A model generated the notes under the pieces. It saw only the letters and a list, made by a program, of their open reading frames with translations, was not told where the DNA came from and searched no databases. From Streptomyces sp. Ag109_O5-1 (lineage in GTDB: Bacteria; Actinomycetota; Actinomycetes; Streptomycetales; Streptomycetaceae): a stretch of 64,000 bases of DNA. Below are positions 34,679 to 44,435 of the stretch, piece by piece. The stretch is from positions 10,106,001-10,170,000 of the forward strand of contig NZ_RKQF01000001.1 of the NCBI RefSeq assembly GCF_003814875.1, given 5' to 3'. The stretch's first letter is position 1; each line of letters starts with the position of its first letter. The position numbers and the translations under genes were made by a program.

Positions 34679-34740
34679 AGCGCCCCGTAAGGGGCGCGGG
34701 GAACTGCGCGAGCAACCACAACGAGCCCGCACCCGACGGA
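34679..34740. repeat. Streptomyces intergenic hairpin repeat, copy 1
   Basis: CGCCCC-GTAA-GGGGCG hairpin followed by the conserved stretch GGGGAACTGCGCGA (34698 onward) and a CCCGCACCCGAC tail. The same core occurs near 37.9 kb in both orientations and in altered form near 42.4 kb. Confidence 0.8.
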
Positions 34741-34884
34741 GTACCCGAACACCCCCAAAGCGCTCAGGGAATTCCCTGCTCCTGACCGGGAACGGACGGT
34801 CAATTTCCGTTTCGGCTCGCCCCGTTCGCAGGCGATCAGTAGCCTCTGCTCGAACACCGGATCGCCTAAGCCTTGGAGAGATAC

Positions 34885-35697
34885 ATGGAGCGTCCCGCCT
34901 GGGCCCCACGGAGCATCGACATCTCGGTGCCGAGCGTTTCGCGTATCTACGACTACTACCTGGGCGGTTCGCACAACTTCGAGGTCGACCGGGAAGCGGC
35001 CCGCAAGGCGATGACCTACATGCCGGGCCTGCCGAAGATCATGCAGGCCAATCGCGCCTTCATGCGCCGCGCAGTCCGCCACGCCGTGGGCACCGGCATC
35101 GACCAGTTCCTCGACATCGGCTCCGGCATCCCCACCTTCGGCAACGTCCACGAGGTGGCACAGACCGCGCACCCCGGCGCACGCGTGGTCTACGTCGACC
35201 ACGACCCGGTGGCCGTGGCACACAGCCAGGCCGTGCTCGCGGGCAACGAGGACACGGACGTGGTCGCCGCCGACCTCCGCAAGCCCCAGGAGATCCTGTC
35301 GAGCCCTCAGGTGGAGCGCCTCATCGACTTGAATCGGCCAGTGGCCTTGCTCCTCGTTGCCATACTTCACTTCGTGGAAGACACGGACGACCCGTACGAG
35401 GCAGTGGCACAGCTGCGCGACGCACTCGCGCCGGGCAGCCTCCTTGTTCTCACGCATGCCTCGTACGAGGGAATCCCGCTGCCGGCCGAGCGGGCCGAGG
35501 GTGCGGTGGACGTATACAAGGACATTCGCAACCCGCTGATCATGCGCTCACGCGACGAGATCGCAAGGTTCTTCGAGGGGTACGACATGGTGGAACCCGG
35601 ACTGGTGCCGATGCCCCACTGGCGGCCGGAGTCGGCGCCGGAGGACGAGGATCCGTATGCCTTCTCCGGATTCGCCGGCGTGGGGATCGCGGCGTGA
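34885..35697 (+). CDS. SAM-dependent methyltransferase, DUF574/Methyltransf_19 family
   Basis: 270 residues from ATG 34885, with GGAGAG upstream (TTG 34873 also in frame). The family signature is at the N-terminus: SVSRIYDYYLGGSHNFEVDR. The SAM site reads QFLDIGSGIPTFGNVHE and VVYVDHDPVAVAHSQ; the end is the usual SGFAGVG. These proteins are abundant in Streptomyces; targets are mostly unknown. Its stop overlaps the start of the c-di-GMP enzyme gene by 4 nt, so the two are translationally coupled. Confidence 0.92.
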   Translation: MERPAWAPRSIDISVPSVSRIYDYYLGGSHNFEVDREAARKAMTYMPGLPKIMQANRAFMRRAVRHAVGTGIDQFLDIGSGIPTFGNVHEVAQTAHPGARVVYVDHDPVAVAHSQAVLAGNEDTDVVAADLRKPQEILSSPQVERLIDLNRPVALLLVAILHFVEDTDDPYEAVAQLRDALAPGSLLVLTHASYEGIPLPAERAEGAVDVYKDIRNPLIMRSRDEIARFFEGYDMVEPGLVPMPHWRPESAPEDEDPYAFSGFAGVGIAA

Positions 35698-37838
35698 GCG
35701 CGGAGCCGGACGGCCCGGAGGACAGACTGCGCCGGTTCGCGACGATCTGGAGCCGGGCGGTGTTCCCGGTGACCTCGACGTCCCTGACCCGGCGGGAGTT
35801 CGAGGAACAGCTCCTGCCGCTCGCCCGTCGGCTGAGCGAGGTGCTCCTCGCTCACGGCTTCGACGCCGAGGAGGCCCGGCAGGTGGGCGCCGCGCTGATC
35901 GACGCGCACTGCACCGACCCGGAGGCGCTCACCCGCACCCTCGACTGCGTGGACGCCTATCTCGCCCTGTACTGCGGCGCCGACGGCCCCCAGGACGAGC
36001 TGCGGATGCGCTCCTCGCGGATCCAGCACGCGATGGCCGCCGGGTTCGCCCAGGCGCTGCGTGAGCGCACGCTGGCCGAGCAGGAGGCCATCGCCCAGGC
36101 CGCGTTGCGCGCCCAGGGCGTGGTCGCGCAGGCGCTGCACGCGAGCGAGGCCCGCTTCCGCGCGGTCTTCGAGGGCGCGGCGATAGGGATCGGCATCGCC
36201 GACCTCGACGGCAACGTCCTCCAGGTGAACGGCGCGCTGCTGCGCATGTTCGGCGGCTCCGAGCAGACCCTGCGCAGCCGCAACGTCCTGGAGTGGGCGC
36301 ACCCCGAGGACGCGCCCCAGACCTGGCGGCTCTACGAGGAGCTGGTGCGCGGCGACCGCGAGCACTACCACGTGGAGAAGGCGTTCAACCGCTCCGACGG
36401 TACGGTCCTGTGGACCAACCTGACCGTCTCCCTGCTCCGGGACCCGGACGGCGAGCCGCAGTACCAGCTGGCCCTCATGGAGGACACCACCGAGCGCCGG
36501 CTGCTCAACCTCCGGCTGCGCTACGAGGCCACCCATGACGCGCTCACGGGCCTGCCCAACCGCACGCTGTTCTTCGAGCGCCTGGAGAAGGCCCTGTCGG
36601 CCGGCGAGGGCCAGCGCTTCGGCCTGTGCTACCTCGACCTGGACGGCTTCAAGACCATCAACGACAGCCTCGGCCACTCCGCGGGCGACCGACTCCTTGT
36701 GGAGGTCGCCGACCGGCTGCAGTCCTGCGCGACCGCGCCCGGCGAGATGGTCGCCCGGCTCGGCGGCGACGAGTTCGTGGCCCTGACCACCGGACGGGAC
36801 ACCCAGCGCGAGGTCGACGACCTGGCCGACCGCATCATGAACGCGCTCGTCACCCCGATCAGCATCGACGGCCGCGAACTCCTGGTCCGCGGCTCCATCG
36901 GTATCGTCGAGGGCCCGGCGGGCGAGCGCACCCCGGCCGAGGTGCTGCGCAGCGCCGACATCACGATGTACCGGGCCAAGTCGGCGGGCGGCAACCGCTC
37001 CGAGCTGGCGGACCCGGAGGCGGACGCCCGCGCGATCACCCGGCACGGCCTGACGACGGCGCTGCCCGCCGCGCTGGACCGGGGCGAGTTCTTCATCGAG
37101 TACCAGCCGCTGGTCCACCTCGGCGACGGCAGCGTCCGCGGCGCCGAGGCCCTGGTCCGCTGGCTGCATCCGCAGCACGGCGTCCTCGGCCCCGACCGGT
37201 TCATCCCGCTCGCCGAACACACGGGTCTCATCGTCCCGTTGGGCCGCTGGGTGCTGGAGGAGTCGATCCGCCAGGCCCGCGAGTGGCGAGAACGCTACGG
37301 CGACGACTCCGCCGCCGGCCCGCTGCGCATCAACGTCAACCTGTCCCCGTGCCAGCTCACCCACCCCGGCCTGGTCCAGGACACGGTGGAGATCCTGGAG
37401 CGGACCGGGGTGGCCCCCGACGCGCTGTGCCTGGAGGTCACCGAGTCGGCGCTGATCGGCGCGGACGACGACCTCCTCAAACCCCTGCGGCGCCTCGCCG
37501 AGATGGGCGTCGACATCGCCCTGGACGACTTCGGCACGGGCTACTCCAACCTCGCCAACCTCCGCCGCCTCCCGGTGAGCATCCTCAAGCTGGACCGCTC
37601 CTTCACCCAGAGCATGCAGCAGTTCCCGGCGGACCCGGTCGACCTCAAGATCGTGGAGGGCATCGTCTCCCTCGCCCACAGCCTCGACCTCGCGGTCACG
37701 GTGGAAGGCGTGGAAACGGGCGCCCAGGCCGAGCAACTCCGCATACTGGGCTGCGACACGGCCCAGGGCTGGTACTACGCCCGCCCGGGCCCACCGGAAC
37801 GCCTCCACGAGCTTGCGCTGGTGGACGCGACGGGGTGA
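35694..37838 (+). CDS. rmdA: PAS-GGDEF-EAL c-di-GMP turnover protein (RmdA-like)
   Basis: 714 residues from GTG 35694 (GTGA overlap). A helical N-terminal region (1-140), PAS (about 150-275; ARFRAVFEGAAIGIGIADLDG), GGDEF (about 280-445) with intact RLGGDEFVAL, and EAL (about 460-710) with EALVRWLHP, NVNLSP, ECTESA-like CLEVTESALI and DDFGTGYSN. Both catalytic motifs look intact, so synthesis and hydrolysis are possible. There are no membrane helices. From memory, S. coelicolor RmdA (SCO0928) has PAS-GGDEF-EAL layout, acts as a phosphodiesterase controlling development, and lies near sdh and ols genes as here; the symbol rests on that context. Confidence 0.93.
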   Translation: MSAEPDGPEDRLRRFATIWSRAVFPVTSTSLTRREFEEQLLPLARRLSEVLLAHGFDAEEARQVGAALIDAHCTDPEALTRTLDCVDAYLALYCGADGPQDELRMRSSRIQHAMAAGFAQALRERTLAEQEAIAQAALRAQGVVAQALHASEARFRAVFEGAAIGIGIADLDGNVLQVNGALLRMFGGSEQTLRSRNVLEWAHPEDAPQTWRLYEELVRGDREHYHVEKAFNRSDGTVLWTNLTVSLLRDPDGEPQYQLALMEDTTERRLLNLRLRYEATHDALTGLPNRTLFFERLEKALSAGEGQRFGLCYLDLDGFKTINDSLGHSAGDRLLVEVADRLQSCATAPGEMVARLGGDEFVALTTGRDTQREVDDLADRIMNALVTPISIDGRELLVRGSIGIVEGPAGERTPAEVLRSADITMYRAKSAGGNRSELADPEADARAITRHGLTTALPAALDRGEFFIEYQPLVHLGDGSVRGAEALVRWLHPQHGVLGPDRFIPLAEHTGLIVPLGRWVLEESIRQAREWRERYGDDSAAGPLRINVNLSPCQLTHPGLVQDTVEILERTGVAPDALCLEVTESALIGADDDLLKPLRRLAEMGVDIALDDFGTGYSNLANLRRLPVSILKLDRSFTQSMQQFPADPVDLKIVEGIVSLAHSLDLAVTVEGVETGAQAEQLRILGCDTAQGWYYARPGPPERLHELALVDATG

Positions 37839-37880
37839 CCCGCCAGTGACCTGGGTCCGTCGGTGCGGCGCGGGCTGCCG

Positions 37881-37985
37881 GTGGTTGCTCGCGCAGTTCC
37901 CCGCGCCCCTGAAGGGGCGCCAGGTGCACGCCCTGAAAGGGGCGCGGGGAACTGCGCGACCAGCCCCCACGCGCCCGCACCCGAC
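37881..37985. repeat. Streptomyces intergenic hairpin repeat, inverted pair
   Basis: Two head-to-head copies of the repeat: bases 37889-37910 are the exact reverse complement of 37938-37959 (22-bp arms), separated by 27 bp that also contain GGGGCGC. The transcript could form a very stable hairpin between rmdA and the convergent LysR gene, so it probably terminates both. Confidence 0.85.
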
Positions 37986-37994
37986 CGCGCTCCG

Positions 37995-38879
37995 TCAACG
38001 CTCCAGCAGCATCCTCTGAAGCTCCCGAGCGGCCCGGGGCGGCGCCACATCACTCCGGTGCGCCAACGCGATCGTCCGATGCAACCCCGGCCGAGCCAAC
38101 GGAGTGACCCGCAACCCCCGCCCCGACCGCGCCGCCACCATCCGCGGCACCACGGCCACCCCAAGACCCGCCCGCACAAACCCCAGCACCGCGTCCATCT
38201 CACCCCCCTCGACAGCGAAACCCGGCTCGAACCCGGCGGAGCGACACGCGGCTACGGTCAGCTCCCGCAGGTCGTACCCGTGCCGGAACATCACCAGCCG
38301 CTCCCCCTCCAGGTCGGCGATCTTCACCCCGCCCCGCCCCCGCCCGGGCACCGTCGCCTCGGGTGAGGACACCACGACCAGGTCCTCCCGCAACAGCTCC
38401 ACCGTGGTCAGCGCGGGCGACGCCGGCGGCAGCGGCAGCACGATGAGCGCAAGGTCCAGCGCCCCGCGCGCCAGCTCCCGTACGAGATCGTGGGACCCGC
38501 TCTCCTCGATCAGCAGCTGGATCCCCGGGTAGCGATCATGGAACGACCGCAGCACGTCGGGCAGCAGCCCCGTGCACAGACTCGGTGTCGCCCCCAGCCG
38601 CACCCGGCCGCTCCGCAGCTGCACCAGCTCCTGCACCTCGTGCCGGGCCGTGTCCGCGTCCGCGAGGATCCGCCGGGCCAGCGGCAGCAGCGCCTCGCCC
38701 GCGTCGGTGAGCGTGATGTTCCCCCGCGCCCGGAGGAACAGATCCGCCCCCAGCTCCCGCTCCAGCGCCTTGATCTGCTGGGACAGCGAGGGCTGGGCCA
38801 CATGCACCAGCTCGGCGGCCCGGGTGAAGTGCCGGGTCTCCGCCACGGCGACGAAGTACTGAAGCTGCTGGAACTGCAT
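37995..38879 (-). CDS. LysR-family transcriptional regulator
   Basis: 294 residues from ATG 38879; an upstream in-frame start at 38921 would cover the operator. The N-terminal HTH is FVAVAETRHFTRAAELVHVAQPSLSQQIKALE. The effector domain (about 90-290) has the usual GATPSLCTGLLPDVL start and GLGVAVVPRMVA segment. It is divergent from sdhCAB, with a T-N11-A palindrome between them. Probable control of the sdh operon and itself (inference). Confidence 0.93.
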   Translation of the reverse strand: MQFQQLQYFVAVAETRHFTRAAELVHVAQPSLSQQIKALERELGADLFLRARGNITLTDAGEALLPLARRILADADTARHEVQELVQLRSGRVRLGATPSLCTGLLPDVLRSFHDRYPGIQLLIEESGSHDLVRELARGALDLALIVLPLPPASPALTTVELLREDLVVVSSPEATVPGRGRGGVKIADLEGERLVMFRHGYDLRELTVAACRSAGFEPGFAVEGGEMDAVLGFVRAGLGVAVVPRMVAARSGRGLRVTPLARPGLHRTIALAHRSDVAPPRAARELQRMLLER

Positions 38880-38887
38880 GGTGACAC

Positions 38888-38904
38888 GATAGCTCCTGGC
38901 TATC
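38888..38904. promoter_or_regulatory. LysR-type operator (T-N11-A palindrome)
   Basis: GATAGC-TCCTG-GCTATC is perfectly inverted, 8 bp upstream of the LysR start and 58 bp before sdhC. Spacing and T-N11-A form fit LysR recognition sites. Confidence 0.65.
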
Positions 38905-38962
38905 GAATCAAGCCGAACCATGTCTTGGACCGATGGGGCCGTTCGGCCCTACCGTCCTCAGC

Positions 38963-39670
38963 ATGGCTCTGGCAACGCGGACGGACCGACGGCCGTCCAT
39001 GGCGCGCACGATGTGGGACAGCTCCGTCGGCAAGAAGACCGTGATGGCCGTCAGCGGCCTGATCATGCTGCTCTACCTGGTGGTGCACATGATCGGGAAC
39101 CTGAAGATCTACTTCGGGGCGGGCGAGTTCAATCACTACGCCCACTGGCTGCGCACCATCGGCGAACCGTTCATGCACTACGAGTGGACGCTCTGGCTCA
39201 TCCGGATCGTCCTGGTCGTCGCCGTGGTCGCCCACGCCACGTCCGCCTACCAGCTCAGCCGCCGCGACATCAAGGCACGTCCCAGCAAGTACGTGCACAA
39301 GAAGCCCCGCGCGTCCTACGCCACGCGCACCATGCGCTGGGGCGGGATCATCCTCGGCCTGTTCATCGTCTGGCACATCCTCGACCTGACCACCGGCACC
39401 GTGCACTCCGGCGGCTTCCAGGAGGGCCACCCGTACCAGAACGTCGTGGACACCTTCTCCACCTGGTACGGCGACGTGATCTACATCGTCGCGATGCTCG
39501 CGCTCGGCCTGCATGTGAGGCACGGCTTCTGGAGCGCCGCCCAGACCCTCGGCGTCGGCAGCCGCACCCGCGACCGCGCCCTCAAGGCCACGGCCAACGT
39601 CCTCGCGCTGCTGCTCACGGCCGGTTTCATCGCCGTACCCGTGGGTGTCATGACCGGAGTGGTGAGCTGA
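38963..39670 (+). CDS. sdhC: succinate dehydrogenase cytochrome b subunit
   Basis: 235 residues from ATG 38963; ATG 38999 is an alternative and neither has a strong ribosome site. Five membrane helices as in the b558-type anchors of actinobacteria and Bacillus. His residues for haem ligation lie in [34 protein letters not shown] and [10 protein letters not shown]. The [14 protein letters not shown] start is typical of the TIGR02046 family. It anchors SdhA and SdhB at the membrane and passes electrons to menaquinone. Confidence 0.92.
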   Translation: MALATRTDRRPSMARTMWDSSVGKKTVMAVSGLIMLLYLVVHMIGNLKIYFGAGEFNHYAHWLRTIGEPFMHYEWTLWLIRIVLVVAVVAHATSAYQLSRRDIKARPSKYVHKKPRASYATRTMRWGGIILGLFIVWHILDLTTGTVHSGGFQEGHPYQNVVDTFSTWYGDVIYIVAMLALGLHVRHGFWSAAQTLGVGSRTRDRALKATANVLALLLTAGFIAVPVGVMTGVVS

Positions 39671-39672
39671 AC

Positions 39673-41618
<1,946 letters not shown>

Positions 41619-41622
<4 letters not shown>

Positions 41623-42368
41623 AGCTCACCCTGCGCGTCTGGCGGCAGCAGAACGCCGACGCCGACGGCACGATGTCCACGTACGAGGTGGACGGCATCT
41701 CCTCCGACATGTCCTTCCTGGAGATGCTCGACACCCTCAACGAGGAGCTCATCCTCAAGGGCGAGGACCCCGTCGCCTTCGACCACGACTGCCGCGAGGG
41801 CATCTGCGGCGCGTGCTCCCTGGTGATCAACGGGGACGCGCACGGGCCCGAGCGGACCACCACCTGTCAGCTGCACATGCGGTCCTTCAAGGACGGCGAC
41901 ACGATCGACATCGAGCCGTGGCGGGCGTCCGCGTTCCCGGTGATCAAGGACCTGGTGGTGGACCGGTCGGCGTTCGACCGGATCATCCAGGCCGGCGGGT
42001 ACATCACCGCGCCGACCGGGTCCGCGCCGGAGGCCCACGCGACGGCCGTGCCGAAGGCCGACGCCGACTTCGCGTTCGAGCACGCGGAGTGCATCGGGTG
42101 CGGGGCGTGTGTCGCCGCCTGCCCGAACGGGGCGGCGATGCTGTTCACGTCCGCCAAGGTGAATCACCTGAACGTCCTGCCGCAGGGGGCGCCTGAGCGG
42201 GAGACGCGGGTGCTGGACATGGTGGGGCAGATGGATGCGGAGGGGTTCGGCGGCTGCACGCTGACGGGGGAGTGTGCGACGGCCTGCCCGAAGGGGATTC
42301 CGCTGGTGTCCATTACGAGCATGAACAAGGAGTGGCTGCGGGCTGCCCGGAAGGCGGGGAAGCGGTAG
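41619..42368 (+). CDS. sdhB: succinate dehydrogenase iron-sulfur subunit
   Basis: 249 residues; ATG 41619 overlaps the sdhA stop by 4 nt. Ligands for the 2Fe-2S centre are in [15 protein letters not shown] and the later TTTCQLH; cluster ligands for the other centres are in [15 protein letters not shown] and [15 protein letters not shown]. It relays electrons from FAD to the membrane subunit. A terminator lies about 140 bp downstream, closing the operon. Confidence 0.95.
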
Positions 42369-42388
42369 TGCCGTCGGGGAGTGCGCGT

Positions 42389-42462
42389 GCGTGGGGGCTG
42401 GTCGCGCCCGCGCGGCGGTAGCCGCATATCAAATACAGCCCCGCGCCCCTTACGGGGCGCTG
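42389..42462. repeat. Streptomyces intergenic hairpin repeat, variant copy
   Basis: GCGTGGGGGCTGGTCGCGC, then about 30 bp unlike the other copies (CCGCGCGGCGGTAGCCGC and an AT-rich ATATCAAATACAG), then CCCCGCGCCCCTTACGGGGCGC with a 7-bp stem (42443-42449 with 42454-42460). It looks like the common repeat with the CAGTT centre replaced. Confidence 0.6.
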
Positions 42463-42507
42463 TCGTTCGGGGCGCCGAAAAGTGAAAGACGTTCGCCGGA
42501 AGGTGCG

Positions 42508-42556
42508 GACGGGCGGGGTCGGTGTGGTGCTCACCGGCCCCGTCTCGCGTTTCTTT
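42508..42556 (+). terminator. probable terminator of the sdh operon
   Basis: GACGGGCGGGGTCGGTG (42508-42524) and CACCGGCCCCGTC (42532-42544) form a stem with small bulges and a 7-nt loop. A T-rich stretch TCGCGTTTCTTT follows. Confidence 0.7.
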
Positions 42557-42737
42557 ACGGCCGTTTGATCACGGTAGCGTTACTCTCAGGCGTCTGTGAG
42601 TGACCGGAAAGGGTGCGACCCCCGGCATTCAGCAGTCCCACATCCACGGGTCCCGTGCACGTCACGCCGAGTCCAGCCTGCCACGGAAGAAAGCAGGTGC
42701 AGATTTCCTCAGCTTCCGCTCGGCGCAGGAGACCTCC

Positions 42738-43511
42738 ATGACCGCCATGCCCGCCTCACCCCCCGCTCTCGCCGCCCCGACCGGGGACTCCGGCTATCTG
42801 GTGCAGCTCGCCCGCGACGAGGACGACGTCCGGGCCGCGCAGCGACTGCGCCACCAGGTCTTCGCCGGAGAGATGGGCGCCCGGCTCGACGGGCCGGAGC
42901 CGGGTCTGGACGTGGACGCCTTCGACGCGTACTGCGACCACCTCCTCATCCGCGAAGCCCTCACCGGCGAGGTCGTCGGCACCTACCGGCTGCTGCCGCC
43001 CGAGCGCGCCGCCGTCGCCGGCCGCCTGTACTCCGAGGGCGAGTTCGACCTCGGCCCGCTCGCCGGCATCCGCTCCGGCCTCGTCGAGGTCGGCCGCTCC
43101 TGTGTACACCCCGCCCACCGCGACGGTGCCGTGATCGGCCTCATATGGGCCGGCATCGCCCGCTACATGGTGGACCGCGGCCACGAGTGGCTGGCCGGCT
43201 GCTGCTCCGTCCCGCTCGCCGACGGCGGTGCCCTCGCCGCCGCCACCTGGGACAAGGTTCAGGCCAAGCACCTGGCCCCGGAGGAGTTCCGGGTACGGCC
43301 CCTGAACCCCTGGGTGCCCACCGGACCCGCCCCCGAGGGCCGTACCGAACTGCCCGCCCTGCTGCGCGGCTACCTCCGCCTCGGCGCCTGGGTGTGCGGG
43401 GAGCCCGCGCACGACCCGGACTTCGGGGTCGCCGACATGTACGTGCTGCTGTCGATGCGCCGGGTCAACGCGCGCTATCTGCGGCACTTCCTCTCGCTCG
43501 TCCCGGCCTGA
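42738..43511 (+). CDS. olsB: GNAT-fold N-acyltransferase, probable ornithine-lipid synthase OlsB
   Basis: 257 residues from ATG 42738, with AGGAG 6 nt upstream. The Acetyltransf_5 pattern is clear: RLRHQVFAGEMGARL, DHLLIREALTGEVVGTYRLL, VEVGRSCVHPAHR and FGVADMYVLL at the end. OlsB transfers a 3-hydroxy fatty acid from ACP to ornithine, giving lyso-ornithine lipid. The next gene is an acyltransferase that fits OlsA, overlapping by 1 nt, so the pair probably makes ornithine lipid, a phosphate-free membrane lipid. Confidence 0.88.
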   Translation: MTAMPASPPALAAPTGDSGYLVQLARDEDDVRAAQRLRHQVFAGEMGARLDGPEPGLDVDAFDAYCDHLLIREALTGEVVGTYRLLPPERAAVAGRLYSEGEFDLGPLAGIRSGLVEVGRSCVHPAHRDGAVIGLIWAGIARYMVDRGHEWLAGCCSVPLADGGALAAATWDKVQAKHLAPEEFRVRPLNPWVPTGPAPEGRTELPALLRGYLRLGAWVCGEPAHDPDFGVADMYVLLSMRRVNARYLRHFLSLVPA

Positions 43512-44374
43512 TGAGCGTCTGGCTGCCCAGCGCGCCCTGCACCCCGGGCGCGTGCGTGGAACGCGTGGGGTCCCTCGCGGCCGTACCCCGGGCCGTGCTG
43601 CGGTTCGCCGCCGTCGTGGTCCTGATGCTGACCGCGATCATGCTGGTCCCGCTCGGCGGCCGGATTCCCGCCGAGTGGGTGCGGCGGTTCTGCCGGCTGC
43701 TCGTGCGGGCCGCCGGGGTCCGGGTCCGGATCACCGGCAGCGCGCCCGCCACCGGCGGGGTGCTCCTCGTCGCCAACCACATCTCCTGGCTGGACATCCC
43801 GCTGCTGGCCGCCGTACGGCCCGCGCGGATGCTCGCCAAGAAGGAGATCCGCGAGTGGCCGGTGGCCGGGGCGCTGGTGGCGGGGGCCGGCGTGCTGTTC
43901 ATCGACCGGGACCGGCTGCGTGCCCTGCCGGACACGGTCGGCCGGATCGCGGGGGCGCTGCGGGAGGGCGCCGCGGTGGTCGCCTTCCCGGAGGGCAGCA
44001 CCTGGTGCGGCCGGGCCCAGGGGCGGTTCCGGCGGGCCGTGTTCCAGGCCGCGCTGGACGCCGGCGCGCCCGTGCAGCCGGTGCGGCTGCAGTACCGCCT
44101 GGAAGGCGGGACCGCCAGCACCGTGCCCGCCTATGTCGGCGAGGACACCCTGCTGGCCTCCCTGTGGCGAGTGGTGACGACCCGCGGCCTGGTCGCCGAG
44201 GTGGACGTACGGCCGCTGATAGCGGCCGGCAGCCACCCGGACCGGCGTACCCTCGCCCACGCCGCCCAGCCGGTGACCCACGAACCGGCCTGGACGCACG
44301 CGGCCCTGGTGAGCCCCGACCGGGGTGCTCAGTGGGCGGTCCCCCAATGGAACCTGAGCAAGTCGACGCCGTAG
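43511..44374 (+). CDS. olsA: 1-acyl-glycerol-3-phosphate acyltransferase family protein, probable OlsA
   Basis: 287 residues; ATG 43511 shares its A with the olsB stop (TGATG). An N-terminal membrane helix (VVVLMLTAIMLVPLGG) precedes the PlsC domain, with catalytic NHISWLDIP (HX4D), FIDRDR and AFPEGSTW. Such enzymes esterify lyso-lipids using acyl-ACP or acyl-CoA. Coupling to the OlsB-like gene supports O-acylation of lyso-ornithine lipid; a general lysophosphatidate role is possible. The C-terminal 40 residues are low in structure. Confidence 0.88.
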   Translation: MSVWLPSAPCTPGACVERVGSLAAVPRAVLRFAAVVVLMLTAIMLVPLGGRIPAEWVRRFCRLLVRAAGVRVRITGSAPATGGVLLVANHISWLDIPLLAAVRPARMLAKKEIREWPVAGALVAGAGVLFIDRDRLRALPDTVGRIAGALREGAAVVAFPEGSTWCGRAQGRFRRAVFQAALDAGAPVQPVRLQYRLEGGTASTVPAYVGEDTLLASLWRVVTTRGLVAEVDVRPLIAAGSHPDRRTLAHAAQPVTHEPAWTHAALVSPDRGAQWAVPQWNLSKSTP

Positions 44375-44435
44375 CCGCCGTCGTTGGGCATGTCGTCCGG
44401 CGGGTGCGCTCCGCCTCAGGGGGCGGGGACGGCCG

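Noticed and set aside
35367-37970. 867-codon - strand open frame opposite rmdA
   Set aside because: Antisense of GGDEF-EAL; its start lies in the intergenic hairpin repeat.
42738-44374. The acyltransferase pair as the start of a biosynthetic gene cluster
   Set aside because: No PKS, NRPS, terpene or other core enzyme occurs anywhere in the window; the pair fits ornithine lipid synthesis.
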